Of a stretch of DNA of 64,000 nucleotides, positions 28,429-35,644 are shown in pieces (the first letter of the stretch is position 1; each line of letters begins with the position of its first letter). The DNA comes from Streptomyces antibioticus (GTDB lineage: Bacteria > Actinomycetota > Actinomycetes > Streptomycetales > Streptomycetaceae): positions 682,001 through 746,000 of the forward strand of contig NZ_KQ948422.1 of assembly GCF_001514065.1 (NCBI RefSeq), read 5' to 3'. Under the pieces are notes generated by a model. The model searched no databases. It was not told where the DNA came from and saw only the letters and a program-made list of their open reading frames with translations. The position numbers and the translations under genes were made by a program.

Positions 28429-28871
28429 CGCGCGCCCGGGCGGGGCGCCGGAAAGCCGGAGACCCATTCGGTGATGGTGACGGTGGTGCCCAGGCCCGGA
28501 CGGGTGTCCAGAACGAAGTCCTGGACGAGCCGCTTGGCACCGCTCAGCCCCATGCCCAGCCCTCCGCCGGTGGTGTAGCCGTCGGTCAGGGCCAGGTCGA
28601 CGTCGCGGATGCCCGGGCCGCTGTCGACGAAGGACAGCCGCAGTCCGCGGCGCGCACCGTCCGTCGGCGTCGTGATCTCCACATGCCCTCCGCCGCCGTG
28701 GACGAGGGTGTTGCGGGCCAGCTCGCTGGCTGCCGTGACCAGCTTCGTCTGCTGGACGAGGCCGAAGCCGAGGTCTGCGGCGCACTGCCGTACATGCTGA
28801 CGCAGCCAGGCGAGGTCGGCGTCCGAACCGATGGGCAACCGTGCGGTCGGAGTGAGGGGAGCATGCATCAC
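28425..28871 (-). CDS. rsbT: RsbT-like serine/threonine kinase of the stressosome
   Basis: A 148-aa HATPase protein. N box KLVTAASELARNTLVHGGGG, G1 VDSGPGIRDVDLAL with complete DxGPG, G2 TGGGLGMGLSGAKRL, and the end RPGLGTTVTITEW. This complete set of motifs is typical of RsbT, which leaves the stressosome after phosphorylating RsbS and RsbR and then activates an RsbU-type phosphatase. GTG 28871 overlaps the rsbS stop as GTGA; ATG 28868 is an alternative. It is the third gene of the overlapping operon. Confidence 0.87.
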   Translation of the reverse strand: MMHAPLTPTARLPIGSDADLAWLRQHVRQCAADLGFGLVQQTKLVTAASELARNTLVHGGGGHVEITTPTDGARRGLRLSFVDSGPGIRDVDLALTDGYTTGGGLGMGLSGAKRLVQDFVLDTRPGLGTTVTITEWVSGFPAPRPGAR

Positions 28872-29269
28872 GCACCCCCTTCCACCGAGGGAGCGCGGTG
28901 CAACATGGCCAGGGCCCTGTCGACGTCCAGTGCCGTGGCCAGGCCGGGCAGGGTCAGGCCCAGCTCCACCAGCGTGATGGCCACGGCCGGGCGCATGCCG
29001 GCCAGGATGGTCCGGGTGGCCAACAGACGGGCGCTCGCGGCGATCTCGGCCAGGATGCGGCCGAGGAAGGAGTCGACGATCTCCACACCCGACAGGTCGA
29101 TCACGACACCGCCCACCGGTACCGGGCTGTTCGCGATGCGCTGGGTGATGTCGTACTGGAGTTGTTCGGCCGCTCCGTCGTACAGGTCTCCCCGCAGGGT
29201 GACCAGGAGGATGTCTCCCAGCGCCAGGACCGGCACGGGCTCCGGGTGGACGGCGGGGAAGTCCGTCAC
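28868..29269 (-). CDS. rsbS: RsbS-like STAS protein of the stressosome
   Basis: A 133-aa single STAS domain. The loop VEIVDSFLGRILAEIA corresponds to the RsbS phosphorylation site (Ser in DSF), and ILLVTLRGDLYDGAAEQLQYDI is the typical RsbS opening. RsbS with RsbR forms the stressosome core that sequesters RsbT. GTG 29269 overlaps the rsbR stop as GTGA. The gene order rsbR-rsbS-rsbT matches the conserved stressosome module. Confidence 0.88.
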   Translation of the reverse strand: MTDFPAVHPEPVPVLALGDILLVTLRGDLYDGAAEQLQYDITQRIANSPVPVGGVVIDLSGVEIVDSFLGRILAEIAASARLLATRTILAGMRPAVAITLVELGLTLPGLATALDVDRALAMLHRAPSVEGGA

Positions 29270-30156
29270 CGCGAATCCGCTCCGGCGGTCGGGCGGGCTG
29301 AGACGGCGATGCCCTGCTGGGTGAGCGCGTAGGCCAGGGCGTCGGCGAGCCCGGCCCGGGTGAGGATCGAGCCGAGATCGATGCCGAGATGGACGATGGT
29401 CTGCGCGATCGCGGGACGGATACCGGAGACGATGCACTCCGCGCCCATCAGCCGGGCCGCGGCGACCGTCTTCATCAGGTGCTGGGCGACGAGCGAGTCG
29501 ACGGTCGGCACGCCGGTGATGTCGAGGATGGCGTACCGGGCCCGCCGCTCCACGATCGCCTCCAGCAGGCTCTCCATGACGACCTGGCTGCGGGAGCTGT
29601 CCAGGGTGCCGATCAGCGGTACGGCGACGACGCCTTCCCACAGTTCGATGACCGGGGTGGCCACCTCCAGCAGCTGCTGACGCTGCCGGGCGATCAGTTC
29701 CTCGCCGGCGTTGATCGTCGTCTCCAGGACGACCAGGCGGAGCGTGCCCATCAGGACCGTCAGTTCCAGCAGGCAGGCATGCATGCGCTCGTCGGCGGGG
29801 TCGTCGAACTCGGCCCGCAGCAGCGCGGCGACGGGGGCGCGCAGTCCGGCCACCTCGCGGGCGATCTGCGTGGGGGTGTACCCGGACTGGGTGCGGGCGC
29901 TGGTCATGCGGCCCAGCTGGTCCCTGACGGTGTCGAAGCCGGGGGCCTCGATGTCCTCCAGCCGGCCGGAGCGAGCCACGTCGGCCAGGGCCTCCGCCAC
30001 GGCCCGGCCCGCCTCGACGGCCTCGTCCCGGGAGACGGTGAAGACGTTGCTGAACAGGGCGGCGTCCGCCCATCGGTGGGCGATCTGCTCACGGCGTCGC
30101 TTGAGGAACTCACTGAGCTGCTCTGCCACCTCGGGGGCCGTGTCGTGCTGCACCAC
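29266..30156 (-). CDS. rsbR: RsbR-like stressosome sensor (N-terminal non-heme-globin-like domain plus STAS)
   Basis: A protein of about 296 aa. The N-terminal half (about residues 1-150) is all-helical as in RsbR paralogues; the C-terminal STAS domain carries both phosphorylation segments: VPLIGTLDSSRSQVV (Thr171-like) and GVPTVDSLVAQHL (Thr205-like). GTG 30156 is preferred because GGAAGAAG lies about 7-14 nt upstream; the open frame reaches 30276. It is the first gene of a five-gene operon on the minus strand in which all successive genes overlap by 4 nt. A repeated palindrome lies directly upstream (30193-30232). Confidence 0.87.
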   Translation of the reverse strand: MVQHDTAPEVAEQLSEFLKRRREQIAHRWADAALFSNVFTVSRDEAVEAGRAVAEALADVARSGRLEDIEAPGFDTVRDQLGRMTSARTQSGYTPTQIAREVAGLRAPVAALLRAEFDDPADERMHACLLELTVLMGTLRLVVLETTINAGEELIARQRQQLLEVATPVIELWEGVVAVPLIGTLDSSRSQVVMESLLEAIVERRARYAILDITGVPTVDSLVAQHLMKTVAAARLMGAECIVSGIRPAIAQTIVHLGIDLGSILTRAGLADALAYALTQQGIAVSARPTAGADSR

Positions 30157-30192
30157 GTAGTTCTTCTTCCTGTCGAGCGCCCCTGCGGCCGA

Positions 30193-30232
30193 CCGTACGG
30201 CAAGCCACCAGAGAATTATTGCCGTACGGCAA
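30193..30232 (-). promoter_or_regulatory. repeated palindromic box upstream of rsbR
   Basis: CCGTACGGCAA occurs twice (30193-30203 and 30222-30232), 29 bp apart, each containing the palindrome CCGTACGG. The AT-rich segment between them (GAGAATTATT) stands out in this GC-rich DNA. The arrangement, in front of the rsbR start, looks like two operator sites on the same face of the helix. No SigB-type promoter is seen here. Confidence 0.4.
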
Positions 30233-30272
30233 ACGTTAACGCGGGGGGCGCGGGGCCAACAACACACGATCG

Positions 30273-31478
30273 TCACAAGGAAAGTCCGGGACCTCCTCCC
30301 CCGGCGGGCCGTCCGCGCCAGTCCAGGCAGACGACGAGAGCGTCGTCGTCCGCCGCGGCCTCACCGCGGTGGCCGGTCAGCTCCCGCAGGATCGCGCGCG
30401 GCACCTCGGCGGCGGGCAGCAGCCGGGTGGAGAGGATGGCGCGGGCCAGGGCCGCCTCGCCGTACGCCTCCCCCTTGGGCGAGGCCACGGCGTGGACGCC
30501 GTCGCTGACGAAGACCAGTCGGTCACCGGGCTCGACGTGGAAGTCCTGCGCCACGTAGTCGGTCTCCTCGAACATGCCCAGGGGCAGCTGGGCGTCGAAG
30601 GCGATGCGCTCCACGGTGCCGCCGCGCAACCGCAGCAGTTGCGGGGAGCCCGCGTCCACGACAATGGCCCGTCCGGTGGACAGGTCGAAGTCGAACATGA
30701 GGACCGACAGATAGCAGCGCCCCCGGTAGTGGGCGTACACGGCCTGGTCCGCCAGGGCGGCCTGGTCGGCGATGGGGATCCCGGCCCGCCGGGCGTTGCG
30801 CAGGGCGTTGATGGCCAGGTTGGTCAGCAGAGCCGCCTCTATCCCCTCACCCATGCCGTTGGTGACGTACAGCGTCAGCCGCTCGGCCGTGGCGGCCCAG
30901 TCGAAGTTGTCGCCGAAGATGGCGTAGGCGGGCTCCAGCTGAGCGCCCAGGGCGAATTCCGGGCGGGTGCAGGCACAGCCCGGCAGCAGCTGCCACTGCA
31001 TCTCGGCGGCCAGCGTGAGCCGGTCCTTGCGCCGGGCCTGCAAGTACAGATCGGTGTCCCGTTCGGCCACGAGCACCTCGCGCCCCAGCACGTCGGCGAT
31101 CTCCAGCAGTTCGGTCTCGCACTGCCGCGTGACCTCGCCCCCGTCGAGCGTCACCGACAGCACACCGACCCGGTCGCCCCGCACGCTGACCGGCAGATGC
31201 AGACGCGTCCGGCCCTCCCGCAGCTCCTCGTGGTACGGCCGCTGCGAACCGAAGGCCCGGCCGACCGGGCTGTTGTAGACCGACACCGGTTCCAGGACGT
31301 GCGGCAGCACCGACACGGGTTGCAGCACGGTCAGTCCGTAGTCGGCCATGAACAGCTCGACATCCTCCGCGCCGTACTGTTCGAGCAGTGCGGCGCGGAG
31401 AGCGTCGAGCAACGCATGGGGCGCCGCCGTGCGCAGTGCGCGCTCAGCGGCCACAAATCTGTTCACGATGGAAAACAC
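30273..31478 (-). CDS. GAF-PP2C (SpoIIE-like) protein with altered metal-binding motif
   Basis: A 401-aa paralogue of 24342-25520: GAF-like N-terminal half and SpoIIE/PP2C C-terminal half. The first Asp motif (FGDNFDW), the TDG-like motif (VFVSDGVHAVAS) and the final Asp pair (AADDDALVVCLDW) are present, but the central GDxxGHG motif reads YVTNGMGEGIEA, with the metal-binding Asp changed to Asn and His to Glu. Activity is doubtful. It lies 116 nt upstream of rsbR on the plus-strand side, separately transcribed or ahead of the stressosome operon, and is divergent from a MarR gene whose paralogue accompanies the other phosphatase copy. Confidence 0.83.
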   Translation of the reverse strand: MFSIVNRFVAAERALRTAAPHALLDALRAALLEQYGAEDVELFMADYGLTVLQPVSVLPHVLEPVSVYNSPVGRAFGSQRPYHEELREGRTRLHLPVSVRGDRVGVLSVTLDGGEVTRQCETELLEIADVLGREVLVAERDTDLYLQARRKDRLTLAAEMQWQLLPGCACTRPEFALGAQLEPAYAIFGDNFDWAATAERLTLYVTNGMGEGIEAALLTNLAINALRNARRAGIPIADQAALADQAVYAHYRGRCYLSVLMFDFDLSTGRAIVVDAGSPQLLRLRGGTVERIAFDAQLPLGMFEETDYVAQDFHVEPGDRLVFVSDGVHAVASPKGEAYGEAALARAILSTRLLPAAEVPRAILRELTGHRGEAAADDDALVVCLDWRGRPAGGGGPGLSL

Positions 31479-31613
31479 ACCTATCTGTTGCCGGAGGCCG
31501 CGGGTTCCACAGGACAGCGACCTCGCTCGTCCCGGCCTCGACCGTCGCTCAATGCCTCAATGGCCCGTCCGCGCACCTAGTACGCTGACGGGCATCCCAG
31601 TGCCTGCGAAAGT

Positions 31614-32099
31614 GTGACTGTGACTGCCTTCCGCCCCCGCCCGGAGCCCGACGAGGTCGCCCGTATGACCTCCACGGCCGGCGAACTGCTGGAAGTGCTG
31701 TGGGGCCGCGCCTCGACCGCCCCCGCTTCCGCGTCCCAACTGCGCGTGCTGTTCGTCCTGGAACACAACGACGGCATCAACCTGCGCACCCTCACCGACC
31801 ACCTCGCCTCCACACCGCCCTCGACCAGTCGCCTGTGCGACCGACTGCAGGCCGCGGGCTTCGTGGAGCGCGTGGTGAGTCCGGCCAACCGGCGGGAGGT
31901 GCGGTTGCACCTCAGCAGTCGGGGGCGGGCCTTCCTCGTCGACCTGCGCGCTCGCCGGGAGCAGGTGCTGCGGGCGGTCCTCGACCAGATGCCCGCCGCC
32001 AAACGGACCGCACTGATGGAGGGGCTGGACGCGTTCTGCGAAGCCGCGGCCCTGCAGATGCACGACGACGCCGAGTCGTCCGACAGCCGGACCGCCTGA
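31614..32099 (+). CDS. MarR-family transcriptional regulator
   Basis: A 161-aa winged-helix protein (NLRTLTDHLASTPPSTSRLCDRLQAAGFVERV; wing RREVRLHLSSRGRAFL). It is paralogous to the MarR protein at 23817. It is divergent from the GAF-PP2C gene ending at 31478, with 135 nt between the starts, where a direct repeat CTCAATG occurs twice (CTCAATGCCTCAATGG, about 31549-31564). It may regulate the phosphatase gene and the sigma-factor gene 450 nt downstream. The GTG at 31614 gives the longest frame; another GTG lies two codons further. Confidence 0.82.
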   Translation: MTVTAFRPRPEPDEVARMTSTAGELLEVLWGRASTAPASASQLRVLFVLEHNDGINLRTLTDHLASTPPSTSRLCDRLQAAGFVERVVSPANRREVRLHLSSRGRAFLVDLRARREQVLRAVLDQMPAAKRTALMEGLDAFCEAAALQMHDDAESSDSRTA

Positions 32100-32552
32100 G
32101 CGATCCGCCGTGGCACCGGGCCTCGCGTCGCACACGGGTCCCGAGGATCAGTGCACGGAGCTTCCCCCGCCCACCGGAACATTCAAGATCCTTCCCCATG
32201 CGCGTCCGACACCGCTACTTTGTTGCCTGCCGACTATAGTTGTCAAATGGCAAGTGTCGGTCGCTGGTCTGCCTTCATCGGAGTTCTGTCTTGCCATGCG
32301 GACCGAGTACCCCGACCGCCGCGACCTAGGGCTGTGGCGAAGGTCTCGTGAAGACCACGTTCACCCTCCGCACACCGCCCGCCCCGCGCCTCACCCGGCA
32401 AAATGTGGCCCCCTCACGGCAGTTGGCTTCCGGCCTGTTCGGCCCATGGGGACGACGAGGGACATGAAGCGCCGAAAGCCGGGTAAGCGCGCCCCGACAA
32501 GACGTCCTGCCCGAACGGGGGCAGGCTGGGCGACCAGGGAAGGCTGACAACT
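32100..32552 (+). promoter_or_regulatory. long upstream region of the sigma-factor gene with a -10-like hexamer and MarR-like box
   Basis: No gene is seen in this 453-nt stretch. TATAGT (32235-32240) resembles a vegetative -10 element and overlaps TTGTCAAATGGCAA (32240-32253), an imperfect palindrome of MarR-operator style (TTG[T/C]CA half-sites). If this is the promoter, the leader is about 300 nt. GGGTAA at 32481-32486 resembles a SigB -10 but lacks the matching GNNT upstream. GGAAGG just before the GTG at 32553 is a good ribosome binding site. Confidence 0.35.
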
Positions 32553-33395
32553 GTGACGACACGCGTGGATGTGACGACGGAAGCTGTCGCGGAGCTGCCG
32601 CACATCACCGAGCCGCGAAAGGTCGCCCCGCAGGACGCACGAGAACTGACCAGGCTCTTCCTCGACCAACTGGCGACACTGGAAGAGGGAACCCCCGAGC
32701 ACCAGTACGCCCGCAACACCCTCATCGAGATGAACATGTCGCTGGTGCGCTACGCGGCCAAGCGCTTCCGCAGCAGCGGCCAGGACATGGAAGACATCAT
32801 CCAGGTCGGCACCATCGGACTGATCAAGGCCATCGACCGGTTCGAGGTCTCCCGCGACGTGCAGTTCACCAGTTTCTCGGTCCCCTACATCGTCGGGGAG
32901 ATAAAGCGGTTCTTCCGGGACACCTCCTGGTCGGTCCATGTGCCCCGCCGACTCCAGGAGGCCCGCTCCGAACTCACCAGGGCCGTCGACGAACTCGGGT
33001 CGCGTCTGGGCCGCGCCCCCAAGGTCTCCGAACTCGCCGAGCTGATGTGCCTGACGGAGGACGAGGTCATCGAGGCCCAGATCGCGGCCAACGGCTACAC
33101 GTCCGCGTCCCTCGACGCCGCCGTGGGCAACGACTCAGACGAAGAGAACGCGACGCTCGCCCACTTCGTCGGCCAGGAGGAGCCCGACTTCGCTCTCGTC
33201 GAGGACTTCCACGCCCTCGCGCCCCTCATCACCGACCTCAGTGAGCGGGACCGCCGCATCCTCCATCTGCGCTTCGTCGAGGAACTCACCCAGGCGCAGA
33301 TCGGTGAACGCCTGAACATCTCCCAGATGCACGTCTCCCGCCTGATCTCACGCATCCTGACCGGCCTGCGCACACAGATGCTCGACACCGACTGA
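32553..33395 (+). CDS. SigB/SigF-group RNA polymerase sigma factor
   Basis: A 280-aa sigma-70 family protein of the actinobacterial SigB/F/G group. Region 2 is RYAAKRFRSSGQDMEDIIQV followed by GLIKAIDRFEVSRDVQFTSF and the -10 recognition segment; region 3 (SWSVHVPRRLQEARSEL, LGRAPKVSELAELM) and region 4 (LSERDRRILHLRFVEELTQAQIGERLNISQMHVSRLIS) follow. Such factors direct general-stress and differentiation genes from GNNT-N14..16-GGGTA promoters and are controlled by HATPase anti-sigma and STAS proteins, many of which are encoded in this window. GTG 32553 has GGAAGG upstream. A hairpin terminator follows. Confidence 0.93.
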   Translation: MTTRVDVTTEAVAELPHITEPRKVAPQDARELTRLFLDQLATLEEGTPEHQYARNTLIEMNMSLVRYAAKRFRSSGQDMEDIIQVGTIGLIKAIDRFEVSRDVQFTSFSVPYIVGEIKRFFRDTSWSVHVPRRLQEARSELTRAVDELGSRLGRAPKVSELAELMCLTEDEVIEAQIAANGYTSASLDAAVGNDSDEENATLAHFVGQEEPDFALVEDFHALAPLITDLSERDRRILHLRFVEELTQAQIGERLNISQMHVSRLISRILTGLRTQMLDTD

Positions 33396-33422
33396 CACCC
33401 CAGCGGGACAACGCGGCCCGAC

Positions 33423-33469
33423 GGCCTCGCGCACGGCACCGCTCACGGTGGCGCCTGGTGCGCGAGGCC
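33423..33469 (+). terminator. terminator hairpin after the sigma-factor gene
   Basis: GGCCTCGCGCAC (33423-33434) pairs perfectly with GTGCGCGAGGCC (33458-33469). The loop contains a second small hairpin (CACCG/CGGTG). It begins 27 nt after the stop codon at 33395. Confidence 0.7.
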
Positions 33470-33479
33470 CCGCCAAGGA

Positions 33480-33600
33480 TCAGGAACCGAGATGATGCTC
33501 ATGCAGCATCTTCAACTCACCGTTCCTCCACTCCACACGAACGTAGTCTCGATCGCGGATCGAATCTCGGCGATGAACGGCCCGACCTGTGAGACGTCGG
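33480..33600 (-). pseudogene. unidentified gene remnant (C-terminal end)
   Basis: On the minus strand VGPFIAEIRSAIETTFVW is followed, after a frame change, by EWRNGELKMLHEHHLGS and TGA (33480-33482). This looks like the C-terminus of a small protein with one indel. I do not recognise the family. It directly abuts the broken SUKH-like fragment on the other strand. Confidence 0.35.
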
Positions 33601-33835
33601 GTAGGAGCTTGGTGGATACCGGCTGCCCGACTCCTACATCGCGCTGATGACCGCGCACAACGGCGGCGCTCCGACCCGGACCCGGTCGTACGGCCACGCC
33701 ATGCTCGCCCTCGACTACCGCGGGTACGGCAGGCACGGCGAGCCGACCGTGGTGCACGTCAACCAGGAGAACGGCTTGGTGATCACCCTGGTCGGGAGCA
33801 CTTCGAGGCGTTCGTCAGGACACCTCCACAACACG
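33601..33835 (+). pseudogene. broken SMI1/KNR4 (SUKH)-like gene
   Basis: Plus-strand reading gives LGGYRLPDSYIALMTAHNGG, the typical SUKH opening (LPxxYxxLMxxxNGG), joined after an apparent internal deletion to SYGHAMLALDYRGYG and GEPTVVHVNQENGLVITLV, and after a further frame change EHFEAFVR, the normal C-terminal motif. There is no usable start codon, and two disruptions are visible. Confidence 0.6.
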
Positions 33836-33869
33836 AGCGTTCCTGCACGCTGCCGAACTACGCGGGCAT

Positions 33870-34140
33870 GATCGCCGGCTTCGGCTGGACGAACTCGCCA
33901 CCGTGGCCGGGGAAGGCGGGTAGCCGCACTCGCCAGGGCGACGGTGTATCCCGCAGTCTGCCGGCTCCAGGGCGCTGCCCTGGCGACGGTCTCCAAGCTC
34001 GTCGAGGCCGTCCAGTCCCGATGGCGAGCCATCAACACACCCCGGCTCGAACGCGGTGCTCTTCGCCGAGCAACCGGCTCTTCCCGACGGCGGGTGGTCC
34101 TCCGTAATCAAATAGGTAGTTCTACGGATCTCACGACCGG
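33870..34140 (+). pseudogene. transposase-like remnant
   Basis: Pieces in two frames (RLDELATVAGEGG, then LARATVYPAVCRLQGAALAT and VSKLVEAVQSRWRAIN) resemble the C-terminal part of a Streptomyces transposase. No inverted repeats or target duplications were found. Identification is from general resemblance only. Together with 33480-33835 it marks a small zone of gene decay between the stress island and the next region. Between 34140 and the membrane-protein gene nothing further is seen. Confidence 0.3.
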
Positions 34141-34280
34141 TCGAGTGCACAACGCTGTACCGGAACACCGGCCGCTCCGCGGGGCGGTGAGCTGCTTGTT
34201 TTGGGGCCCCTCGCGGCTGCCGCAAGTAGCTGCGAGTTGAGCGACGGCGCGACCGCAGCGGCACGAGAACAGGGGTGGGG

Positions 34281-35090
34281 ATGAGACAGGCGCGTGCGCG
34301 ACGTCCGATTGCAGTGCCGCCGCCGAGAAGGCAGCCCAGCCTGGCCCCTGTACCTGTCGTGCATACCGTGCCCCGAGCGCAGCGCAGTGTCCTTTGGTGG
34401 CTGGGCTGGCTGGTGCCGGTGATCGCCGCGCACCGGTTGTGCACACCCACCCGCGAGGACCGGGTCGTGGACCCTGTCGTGGAAAGGATCCAGTTCTGGC
34501 GTGCCGCACTCGGTCTTGTCTTGACCATCAGCGCCTGGCTCGCCTTCGGACTGGTGCCCCTGCGGGATATCCCCCGCCAATTCCAGCAGAACTTCGCCTG
34601 GGGCTTCAGCAGCCTTCAGCTGATCTTCTACGCGGCCTGGATCGCGATCGCGATGACGCCTCGTGGCCGCCGGCGGGCCGCGGCGGCACGGTGGCGCGGG
34701 CCGGTCCTCGCCTTCCTCCTCACATTCACGGCTTTCATCATCTTCATGCAAACCAGCCTCTCCCGCTGGCCGCCGGACTCGCCTGCGTCGGCCGTGAGCG
34801 GCCTGTGGCTGTGTCTCTTCGGTGGATACGGGGGCTTCCTGCTCATCCTCAACGGAGGGCGTACCGCCGACATCAACGACGGGCTGCCGACCGTCCTGCC
34901 CGTCTTCTCCATCCTGTGCATCACCCTCCCGTCGCTCGCAGATCCCATGTACGACAAGGTGCCTGTGCTGGTACGCCTGTTGCTGGGATTGACCGGTCCG
35001 GTGACGCTGCTGCTCCTGACCCGCTGGCAGCTGCGGCGCTTGCACACGCTTCACGGCGTACGTCTGTCTGACATGTGGCGCCGGATCTAG
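34281..35090 (+). CDS. integral membrane protein of unknown function
   Basis: A 269-aa protein (or 271 aa from GTG 34275). After a basic, Pro-rich N-terminus there are six to seven hydrophobic segments: SVLWWLGWLVPVIAAH, ALGLVLTISAWLAFGLV, LQLIFYAAWIAIAM, VLAFLLTFTAFIIFM, GLWLCLFGGYGGFLLIL, VFSILCITLPSLA and LLLGLTGPVTLLLL. No conserved transporter or enzyme motif is recognised. Its neighbours are pseudogene debris upstream and a LuxR-type regulator 554 nt downstream, so context does not suggest a role. Confidence 0.65.
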   Translation: MRQARARRPIAVPPPRRQPSLAPVPVVHTVPRAQRSVLWWLGWLVPVIAAHRLCTPTREDRVVDPVVERIQFWRAALGLVLTISAWLAFGLVPLRDIPRQFQQNFAWGFSSLQLIFYAAWIAIAMTPRGRRRAAAARWRGPVLAFLLTFTAFIIFMQTSLSRWPPDSPASAVSGLWLCLFGGYGGFLLILNGGRTADINDGLPTVLPVFSILCITLPSLADPMYDKVPVLVRLLLGLTGPVTLLLLTRWQLRRLHTLHGVRLSDMWRRI

Positions 35091-35644
35091 GGACCTCGCT
35101 GCCGACCATCACGGACGTGGTCGGCGCTGAGCACTCGGCACGGCTCCCCTCCCTCGCCTGTCGCAGTTACAAGGCGCTGACCAGGCCCTTGCTGTGGGCT
35201 TCAACTTCTCGGCGGACAAGGGCTGACAGGGCGCAGGCGGCACGGTCCGCCTCCCGTACCGCGGCAGGTGGGACCGCCACTCGGTCGGTCAGCAGGCCGT
35301 CAACCGAGCCTGGTCGAACAGGCCGTCGCCACCAGCACGAACCACGTGGTGGCGAAGTGACTGCGAGGACCGTCGCGACCGGGACCGTCGACGCCTTGGG
35401 AGCAGCCGCTGAGCGGGCGCACCGGCCCGGTCACCACCGTCCAGGTGAACCAGTCGAGCGGACGCACGCTGGATCTCCGGCGGCGAGGACGGCTGCCCCT
35501 CGCGAGCATGCGGCGGGTCGACGCTCCCCAGCAGCGGAACCAGCACGTGAGACGACCAGTCCACGCATTGGCGAATGCGTGAAGATATGACTTCGCCCTG
35601 TTTGCTGAGGTGGGAGACCCGCTGGTGCCAGGAAGGGGACGGCG
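35091..35644. other. 554-nt non-coding stretch
   Basis: No convincing gene is seen. Open frames on the minus strand here have biased, low-quality composition. The last bases (AGGAAGGGGA, about 35630-35639) are the ribosome binding site of the LuxR-type gene. No repeat or clear promoter was recognised. Confidence 0.5.

Noticed and set aside
32462-32486. SigB-type autoregulatory promoter for the sigma gene
   Set aside because: GGGTAA is present but the expected GNNT at a 14-16 nt distance is missing (ACAT at 15 nt).
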